From Chlorobiota bacterium (lineage in GTDB: Bacteria; Bacteroidota; Bacteroidia; Bacteroidales; F082): 64,000 nt of DNA. Below the pieces are notes generated by a model, which was not told where the DNA came from, did not search any database, and saw only the letters and a list, made by a program, of their open reading frames with translations. Shown here in pieces: positions 58,018 through 64,000 of this stretch. How positions within the stretch are numbered: the first letter of the stretch is position 1; the number at the start of each line of letters is the position of its first letter. The translations under genes and the position numbers were made by a program. The stretch is taken from the NCBI GenBank assembly GCA_013151215.1, contig JAADIS010000118.1, positions 1-64,000 on the forward strand, read 5' to 3'.

Positions 58018-60786
58018 ATGAAAAAAATATTTATTATAGTTGTTTTTATCACTGCCCTTGGCTTTGACCTTTTTTCCCAAACCTATAAAGTAAGTGGTTT
58101 GGTAAGCGACTACAACATCGGCGAACCTCTTATCGGGGTTAATATCGTTTATGGGCAAGGCAAGGGTACTGTTACTGATATCAATGGGGTTTTTAACTTA
58201 AACTTGCCAAATGGCGAGTATGATCTGCAAATATCATATATTGGTTTCATCAGCCAAACAAAGCATGTCGTTGTTGGAAACAAAGATATTTTCCTCAATG
58301 TGGAATTGAAGACCCTGACCTTAAACGAAGTTCAAGTTATCGGCGACATTGCCAAAACAAGGGAAACCCCCATCGCCTTTTCTAATATTACTCCGGCAAA
58401 AATAGAAGAACAGCTGGCATCGCAGGATATTCCCATGATATTAAACTCGACGCCAGGTGTTTATGCTACCCAAAGCGGTGGCGGCGACGGTGATGCCCGT
58501 ATTAATATTAGAGGGTTTAGTCAGCGAAATGTAGCAGTAATGCTTGACGGTATTCCCGTTAACGACATGGAAAACGGATGGGTTTATTGGTCGAACTGGT
58601 TTGGCCTCGATGCGGTGATGAGGGGGACCCAGGTACAAAGAGGACTCGGAATGTCGAAGCTTGCTATTCCTTCGGTTGGGGGCACAATTAATATCACCAC
58701 TAAAGGTATAGATGCCAAAAAAGGCGTCAGCATCAAACAGGAAGTCGGGAATTCAGGTTTCTTGAGGACAACCCTCGGGATGACAACCGGAAGACTTGAC
58801 AATGGATGGGGAGTTACTTTTGCGGGATCCTATAAAAGGGGCGACGGCTGGGTAGATCAAACATGGACGGAAGGCTGGTTTTACTTTTTAAGGGTTGACA
58901 AGGAAATCGGCAAACATGTTATCAGCCTCACCGCCATGGGCGCACCTCAAAAGCACGGGCAAAGAAGCTATAAAAAACATATTGCCACATTCGACAGGGA
59001 ATATGCTGAAAAAGTCGGGATGCGTCCCGGATTTATAGATACGCTTGATTCTTATGGCCTTCCCATCGACATGGGCTTGAAATACAATCCGAACTGGGGA
59101 TATTTAAGCCGTGCCTATATCACCGATACCGATACTGTTCGCCCGAATGCAGTAGCCACAAGCACAGCTAACAACTACTACCACAAACCATTGTTCAGCT
59201 TAAAGGATTTTTGGAATGTTAACGATAGGCTTTATGTTTCAAATGTCGCCTACCTTTCGATAGGCTCAGGCGGAGGCCGTTCCTTTTCACCAACTCCTCA
59301 AGTCGATACGGCAACAAACCAACAAAACTTACAGAGTAAATATAACTCCAACATGAATATCCCTTATGGCTTTAATACGAATAAAGAATCGTCGGGGATC
59401 ATGCGCAATGCCGTAAACAATCATTTTTGGCTCGGCTTGCTTTCAACTTTCGATTATAAAATCAGCGACGCTCTCTCCTTATCCGGCGGCATAGACCTGA
59501 GAACATACAGAGGCGAGCATTATCGGGAAATAGATGATTTGTTCGGCGGGAACTTCTACAAAGACCAAGGTAACAAAAACGAGAGTGATACGATAAAAAA
59601 ATATGAAGGCGACAGGATAGGTTATAACAACGACGCCTTGGTGCGCTGGGCAGGGCTGTTTACACAATTAAAATATCAAAATGGCAACCTCACCACCTTT
59701 ATCAACCTAACGGCATCGTTCTCAGGATATAAACGAATAGATTATTTCCTGCCAAAAACCTTAAAGGTCGGCGACACCACACTCCAGATTGCTTATGGAC
59801 AAGAAGTTGAGTATCAAGGCGTTGTTTACGACCACAAGAATCCCGGCTTGAAAACCAACGAAACAGACTGGAAATATATAGGAGGGTTTACTGTAAAAGG
59901 TGGGCTCAACTACAACTTAAACGAAAAAATGAATGTTTTCATGAACCTGGGTTATCTATCCAAAGCACCTCGTTTTCAGAATGTTTTCGACAGGCAAAAC
60001 AAAGAATTCCTGGAAATCAGAAATGAAAAGGTCAAAGCCGTCGAGCTGGGCTATAGTTATTTGCTGTCCCGCATGACCCTAAACGCAAACGCCTATTATA
60101 CAATTTGGGAGAATAGGCCCTCCGATAGAAGGGTGTCGTTTCCCGACCCCAACAACCCCGATATCAGATATACCGCCAACATAAACAAAATGAACGCTTT
60201 ACATAAAGGAATCGAACTGGAATTCGCATATAGGGTTCTTAACAACCTGACTTTTGAGGCTTTGCTTTCATTGGGCGATTGGAAATGGACATCCAAGGAC
60301 AGTGCATTGATATATAATGACGACGGCGAATTAATCGGGAGAAAACCTTTTAATGCCAAAGGCCTTTATGTAGGCGATGCGGCACAATTCCAGAATAGGG
60401 AAAGCTTGAGATGGGAAATCATCAGAGGTCTTTATGTATCAGGGTCATATACATGGTTCGGGAAAAACTACTCGGAGTTCAACCCTCTCGAACTCGATCC
60501 CGATGAAAACCCCTGGGCCTTCGACGATGAGGGAAACCCTCGTCAATCATGGAGAATCCCCAACTATTTCACCCTGGATTTCCATGCCGGATATTCATGG
60601 AACATCAACAAAGTTGGATTTCAGTTAAGAGCCTCAGTGTTAAATGCACTCGACAATGTTTTTATAACGGATGCGCAAAACAATGATCCATACCTCTTCA
60701 ATGCAAGTAGTTTCGACGCTAATTCGGCAGGGGTGTTCATGGGTTTGGGAAGGCGGTTTAATATCTCGTTAAAATTAAGATTATAA
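58018..60786 (+). CDS. TonB-dependent receptor with carboxypeptidase-regulatory-like domain
   Basis: 922 residues. Signal peptide ending LFSQ, then a CarboxypepD_reg-like domain (about 22-105, GLVSDYNIGEPLIGVNIVY), a plug domain (about 120-230, INIRGFSQRNVAVMLDG) and the beta barrel to the C terminus (NISLKLRL). No TonB box or SusD partner is evident, so it is not a classic SusC. It imports a ligand through the outer membrane. Flanked by two T9SS-exported proteins, one a nuclease, it may take up their product, for instance a nucleic-acid fragment; that is inference. Confidence 0.9.
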   Translation: MKKIFIIVVFITALGFDLFSQTYKVSGLVSDYNIGEPLIGVNIVYGQGKGTVTDINGVFNLNLPNGEYDLQISYIGFISQTKHVVVGNKDIFLNVELKTLTLNEVQVIGDIAKTRETPIAFSNITPAKIEEQLASQDIPMILNSTPGVYATQSGGGDGDARINIRGFSQRNVAVMLDGIPVNDMENGWVYWSNWFGLDAVMRGTQVQRGLGMSKLAIPSVGGTINITTKGIDAKKGVSIKQEVGNSGFLRTTLGMTTGRLDNGWGVTFAGSYKRGDGWVDQTWTEGWFYFLRVDKEIGKHVISLTAMGAPQKHGQRSYKKHIATFDREYAEKVGMRPGFIDTLDSYGLPIDMGLKYNPNWGYLSRAYITDTDTVRPNAVATSTANNYYHKPLFSLKDFWNVNDRLYVSNVAYLSIGSGGGRSFSPTPQVDTATNQQNLQSKYNSNMNIPYGFNTNKESSGIMRNAVNNHFWLGLLSTFDYKISDALSLSGGIDLRTYRGEHYREIDDLFGGNFYKDQGNKNESDTIKKYEGDRIGYNNDALVRWAGLFTQLKYQNGNLTTFINLTASFSGYKRIDYFLPKTLKVGDTTLQIAYGQEVEYQGVVYDHKNPGLKTNETDWKYIGGFTVKGGLNYNLNEKMNVFMNLGYLSKAPRFQNVFDRQNKEFLEIRNEKVKAVELGYSYLLSRMTLNANAYYTIWENRPSDRRVSFPDPNNPDIRYTANINKMNALHKGIELEFAYRVLNNLTFEALLSLGDWKWTSKDSALIYNDDGELIGRKPFNAKGLYVGDAAQFQNRESLRWEIIRGLYVSGSYTWFGKNYSEFNPLELDPDENPWAFDDEGNPRQSWRIPNYFTLDFHAGYSWNINKVGFQLRASVLNALDNVFITDAQNNDPYLFNASSFDANSAGVFMGLGRRFNISLKLRL

Positions 60787-60823
60787 GAATTATACCTCAT
60801 TAAAAGAATATAAAATTACGCAA

Positions 60824-63001
60824 ATGAAAAAATTATTTACGATTTTAGTAGTGCTTTTCAGTACTACAGTCTTGTTTAGCCAACAAACAGGCTATTATAA
60901 CGGAACCTCTGCTAAGAATGGCGATGAGCTGAAAACAGCGCTCCATAATATTATAAAAGGCCACACGCCTTATTCGTATTATACATCGAAGCAAATCTTC
61001 AAGCTATCGGATGCCGATCCCGACACGCCGGGAAACGTGATATTGGTTTATACCGGACGGTCGCAGGACGCGAACGACTTCGGAACCGGTGGAAACTACA
61101 TTAATCGCGAGCACGTTTGGGCTAAATCGCATGGCGGTTTTGCCGATTGGATGCCAATGTACAGCGATGTCCATAATCTAAAACCTGCCGATGCATCGGT
61201 TAATGTTGACAGGAGCAATAAGGATTTTGATAATGGCGGGACACAGCATACAGAAGCAACAGGATGCTATTATACCGATTCGACATGGGAAGCCCGCGAT
61301 GAGGTCAAAGGCGATATTGCACGAATAATATTCTATATGTCAACAAGATACGAAGGCGGGGATGGCGAAATAGACCTCGAAGTCGTGGACTGGAACAATA
61401 CATATCCCAATGCGCAGCACGGAAAGCTTTCAACTCTCCTGCAATGGAATATGCAAGATCCGCCAGATGATTTCGAGAGAAACCGCAATAATGTAATTTA
61501 TTCGTACCAGCACAACAGGAATCCTTTTATCGACAATCCCGAATGGGCAAATATGATTTGGGCCGGCCAGGCCGCAAGCTTGTTGGCAATCGATAATATT
61601 GAAATCAGCCCATTGGTGGTAGTTGCACAGGAACCGGTCCAGATCAGTGCAGTTATAACTAACAACTCCAAATATATTCAATCGGCAACAATTAAGTGGG
61701 GGCTGTCTTACGAATCACTGACAAATGAAGTTGAAATGACCGCCGAGGGCAATGTTTATACTGGAAGCATACCGGGACAGGCCGAGGGATCAACAATATA
61801 TTATCAAATCGCGGCAGCGGATGGCACGCTGCAAAATTCTTCGGTTGTTTATAATTTCTACGTTCCAAAGATTTTCAACGGAACCATAATCTCCATTTAC
61901 GATATTCAAGGCCAGCAGGAAGCCTCGCCCTATGAAGGCCAGACAGTTAGCACGACAGGCGTTGTTACCGCCAATTTCGGGACCTCGTATTTTATCCAGG
62001 ACGGAGCAGGTTTATGGAATGGTTTGTTTGTTTATGAATCGGGAAGAAACCCAGCCGTTGGCGACAGCATTGTTATAACAGGAAAGATTAGCGAATATTA
62101 CGGGAAAACAGAACTCTCAGATATCAGCGATTATTATTTTATTTCTTCCAACAACAGCCTTCCCGAACCCCTCCTTGCCGAAACCGGCGGCATTAGCGAA
62201 GGCTATGAGAGCATACTCACCAAAGTTGTCAACGCTACCTGCACCGATGCCAATTATCAAGCAGATTATTATATGTGGAAGGTTGACGACGGCAGCGGAA
62301 TGCTGAAAATACACAATACTTCAATATTCGAGTACGAACCAACAGAGGGTATAGCCTATGACGTTACAGGCCCCATGAACTTTGATTTTGATGAGTGGAA
62401 AATTGAAATCCGCTTTGAGAGCGATGTTACTGAAGGCGGCGATTTTACTGCCCCGACCGTGGTGAGCGTAGAACCGGTCATAAACACCAATATTAAGATA
62501 CTCTTTGATGAGGACGTGGAAACATCATCAGCTGAAAACACCGACAACTATGCGATCGACAACGGAATTGTTGTTGAAAGCGCTTCGCAGCACGCATTCA
62601 ACAAAGCACAGGTAAACCTTAGCATATCATCCTTGACCTCCGGCGAGAGTTACAATATCACCATCAACAATGTCAAGGATTTAGTTGGAAATGTTATGGA
62701 CGAGCATACCGAATCGTTTTCATTTGTCGGCATAGACGAGATATTTGAGAACGGGGCCGTCAATGTTTATCCAAACCCGGCAAGCGAAAGCTTGAACGTG
62801 GAGTTTTCACTTCTAAAAGATGCCGACATCATTATCTCGCTCAGCGATATATCAGGAAAAAAACTGATCTACAAGCATTATTCGGCAAAAGCCGGAATAA
62901 ATAAATTGCCATTTGAAGTAAGCAACTTGCCGAAAGGATATTATTTATTAAAAGTAGATACTAATTCGGGCAGCCTAAACTTTAAGATTATCGTTCAATA
63001 A
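60824..63001 (+). CDS. Secreted endonuclease I-family nuclease, multidomain, T9SS-exported
   Basis: 725 residues. Signal peptide ending LFSQ. Endonuclease I domain at about 25-250 with the catalytic segment NREHVWAKSHG and the metal-site region DVHNLKPAD. Next come an Ig-like module (about 265-345), an OB-fold module as found in ExeM-type extracellular nucleases (about 365-470, GVVTANFGTSYFIQDG), a further Ig-like module (about 545-635) and a type A sorting domain (VNVYPNPASESLNVEF to the end). It would digest extracellular DNA or RNA. The TonB receptor gene ends 37 bp before it, so the two may be co-transcribed. Confidence 0.9.
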   Translation: MKKLFTILVVLFSTTVLFSQQTGYYNGTSAKNGDELKTALHNIIKGHTPYSYYTSKQIFKLSDADPDTPGNVILVYTGRSQDANDFGTGGNYINREHVWAKSHGGFADWMPMYSDVHNLKPADASVNVDRSNKDFDNGGTQHTEATGCYYTDSTWEARDEVKGDIARIIFYMSTRYEGGDGEIDLEVVDWNNTYPNAQHGKLSTLLQWNMQDPPDDFERNRNNVIYSYQHNRNPFIDNPEWANMIWAGQAASLLAIDNIEISPLVVVAQEPVQISAVITNNSKYIQSATIKWGLSYESLTNEVEMTAEGNVYTGSIPGQAEGSTIYYQIAAADGTLQNSSVVYNFYVPKIFNGTIISIYDIQGQQEASPYEGQTVSTTGVVTANFGTSYFIQDGAGLWNGLFVYESGRNPAVGDSIVITGKISEYYGKTELSDISDYYFISSNNSLPEPLLAETGGISEGYESILTKVVNATCTDANYQADYYMWKVDDGSGMLKIHNTSIFEYEPTEGIAYDVTGPMNFDFDEWKIEIRFESDVTEGGDFTAPTVVSVEPVINTNIKILFDEDVETSSAENTDNYAIDNGIVVESASQHAFNKAQVNLSISSLTSGESYNITINNVKDLVGNVMDEHTESFSFVGIDEIFENGAVNVYPNPASESLNVEFSLLKDADIIISLSDISGKKLIYKHYSAKAGINKLPFEVSNLPKGYYLLKVDTNSGSLNFKIIVQ

Positions 63002-63021
63002 CATTGGATATGCACGAATAC

Positions 63022-63066
63022 AAATCTCCCGTGGGTTTAAAACAACACTTACGGGAGATTTTTTAT
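63022..63066 (+). terminator. Intrinsic terminator after the nuclease gene
   Basis: 11-bp perfect stem (aaatctcccgt / acgggagattt), an 18-nt loop and TTTT beyond; 20 bp after the stop. Confidence 0.85.
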
Positions 63067-63141
63067 GGCACAAACTTCACATTTTAATAATAATTATTAA
63101 TGAAGTAGCGTTAATAAACATTATTTAAAGCCATTATTTAT

Positions 63142-63149
63142 ATTTTTGC
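63142..63149 (+). promoter_or_regulatory. TATTTTTG -7 box of the mannosyltransferase gene
   Basis: TAnnTTTG match, 15 bp before GTG 63165. Confidence 0.5.
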
Positions 63150-63164
63150 GCAAAATTTAATTAA

Positions 63165-63908
63165 GTGACTGATAATTTAGTAATTATACCAACCTATAAC
63201 GAGAAGGAAAATATCGAGAAGATAATCAGGTATGTTATGCAACTTGACAAACAATTCGATATTCTCATCGTAGAAGACAACAGTCCTGATGGCACTGCCG
63301 ATATCGTTAAGCGATTAATGAAGGAATTCCCTGACAACCTGTTTATTATGGAGAGAAAGGGGAAACTTGGATTGGGAACCGCATATATCGATGGTTTTAA
63401 GTGGGCATTGGAAAAATCATACAATTTCATCACCGAGATGGATGCTGATTTCTCGCACAACCCCAACGATTTGTTAAAACTATACGATTCCAACAAAAAC
63501 AAGGGCTCCGATGTTGCAATAGGGTCCCGCTATATTAAGGGCGTAAATGTTGTTAACTGGCCCATGGGAAGGGTATTAATGTCGTATTTCGCCTCATCTT
63601 ACGTCAGGTTAATAACAGGCATGAAGATTATGGACACAACTGCCGGTTTCGTATGCTGGTCGAGGAAAGTCTTGGAGGCCATTGACCTTGACAGGGTTAA
63701 GTTTATCGGATATGCGTTTCAGATCGAAATGAAATATACTGCGGTAAAACTTGGCTACAATGTTGCCGAGGTGCCAATTATATTTACCGACAGGACTGAA
63801 GGCGAATCGAAAATGAACAAAAGCATCTTCCGGGAAGCCATTTTTGGGGTGATGCAGCTTAGGTTAAGAGCAATGCTCGGCAAAATAAAGCCGGTTAAAA
63901 CCGTTTGA
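63165..63908 (+). CDS. Polyprenol-phosphate mannosyltransferase (DPM1-like GT2)
   Basis: 247 residues from GTG. GT-A fold with VIIPTYNEKENI at the start, VEDNSPDGT, and the catalytic EMDADFSHNP (about residue 91). Conserved ATAGFVCW-like loop (TTAGFVCWSRKVL). It charges polyprenyl phosphate with mannose (or glucose) at the cytosolic face; the PMT-type transferase at 3509 is a candidate user. One base separates its stop from the next start, so it is co-transcribed with the dihydroorotase-like gene. Confidence 0.88.
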   Translation: MTDNLVIIPTYNEKENIEKIIRYVMQLDKQFDILIVEDNSPDGTADIVKRLMKEFPDNLFIMERKGKLGLGTAYIDGFKWALEKSYNFITEMDADFSHNPNDLLKLYDSNKNKGSDVAIGSRYIKGVNVVNWPMGRVLMSYFASSYVRLITGMKIMDTTAGFVCWSRKVLEAIDLDRVKFIGYAFQIEMKYTAVKLGYNVAEVPIIFTDRTEGESKMNKSIFREAIFGVMQLRLRAMLGKIKPVKTV

Positions 63909-63909
63909 C

Positions 63910-64000
63910 ATGTCATCGAAAAAAGTAATAAAAGGGGCTACTATATTCAATGAGGGAAAATCATTTGTCGGTGATATTTTCATTAAGGGCGAATTTATTG
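63910..64000 (+). CDS. Dihydroorotase-like amidohydrolase, N-terminal fragment
   Basis: Only 30 codons are visible before the window ends. MSSKKVIKGATIFNEGKSFVGDIFIKGE matches the N-terminal strand pattern of dihydroorotases and related amidohydrolases, and in Bacteroidota a dihydroorotase gene commonly follows a DPM1-like gene. Without the metal-binding HxH region this is tentative. One base after the mannosyltransferase stop. Confidence 0.55.
   Translation, partial: MSSKKVIKGATIFNEGKSFVGDIFIKGEFI

Noticed and set aside
1-64000. tRNA or rRNA genes
   Set aside because: No cloverleaf with a GTTCRA T-loop, or rRNA segment, was noticed on reading both strands; a tRNAscan-SE/Infernal run would settle it.

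Overview
The window comes from the chromosome of a member of the Bacteroidota, most likely a Bacteroidales/Marinilabiliales-type anaerobe or facultative anaerobe. The evidence is Bacteroidota-type promoter boxes (TAnnTTTG) just upstream of many starts, at least three proteins with type IX secretion (T9SS) C-terminal sorting domains, a DAHP synthase-chorismate mutase fusion, a metY-metX-thrA operon, a DUF4296 lipoprotein and a TonB-dependent receptor with an N-terminal carboxypeptidase-regulatory domain. No tRNA, rRNA, CRISPR array or transposase was recognised.

Left part (1-20 kb): a partial secreted beta-helix protein and a frameshifted lipoprotein; a two-gene cassette (membrane PHP-like protein plus a PMT-type glycosyltransferase) bracketed by a 38-bp inverted repeat; fumC; an ArsC-family protein; a DEAD-box helicase; and a methionine operon (metY, metX, aspartokinase-homoserine dehydrogenase). 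The 5' leader of that operon holds two short Met/Cys-rich leader ORFs, each followed by an intrinsic terminator, which looks like a tandem ribosome-mediated attenuator. A four-helix membrane protein, aroG/aroQ, an FG-GAP T9SS protein and queA follow.

Central part (20-42.6 kb): a sulfur-respiration island. One operon encodes a Tat-exported Mo-bisMGD oxidoreductase of the polysulfide/thiosulfate reductase type, its 4[4Fe-4S] subunit, an NrfD/PsrC-type quinol subunit, two half-size YeeE/YedE sulfur transporters and two membrane-anchored rhodanese-fold proteins. A second has an octahaem cytochrome c of the tetrathionate-reductase family, a cytochrome b and a rhodanese lipoprotein. A third has a beta-barrel porin, a tandem rhodanese and a small protein. 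Then come a two-domain rhodanese lipoprotein and a Rieske protein followed by a cytochrome b fused to a twelve-haem cytochrome c. Three Crp/Fnr regulators are interspersed. Four of the rhodanese proteins end in -Gly-Gly-Cys-COOH. Two of those four have lost the normal catalytic cysteine, and the porin carries a GGGGCGG loop. My main hypothesis is a periplasmic sulfur relay using C-terminal thiol arms, analogous to SoxY. An AT-rich type II restriction-modification cassette (methylase, nuclease, controller protein with C-boxes) sits inside this island.

Right part (42.6-64 kb): two large PAS/GAF hybrid histidine kinases; mobA, which could supply bis-MGD for the Mo enzyme; pssA; lptB; kdsD; recQ with a G10 tract in its Walker A codons; a DUF4296 lipoprotein; deoC; a coupled pair of very small genes (zinc ribbon plus partner); a secreted lamin-tail protein; a TonB receptor; a secreted endonuclease I; a polyprenol-phosphate mannosyltransferase; and the start of a dihydroorotase-like gene.
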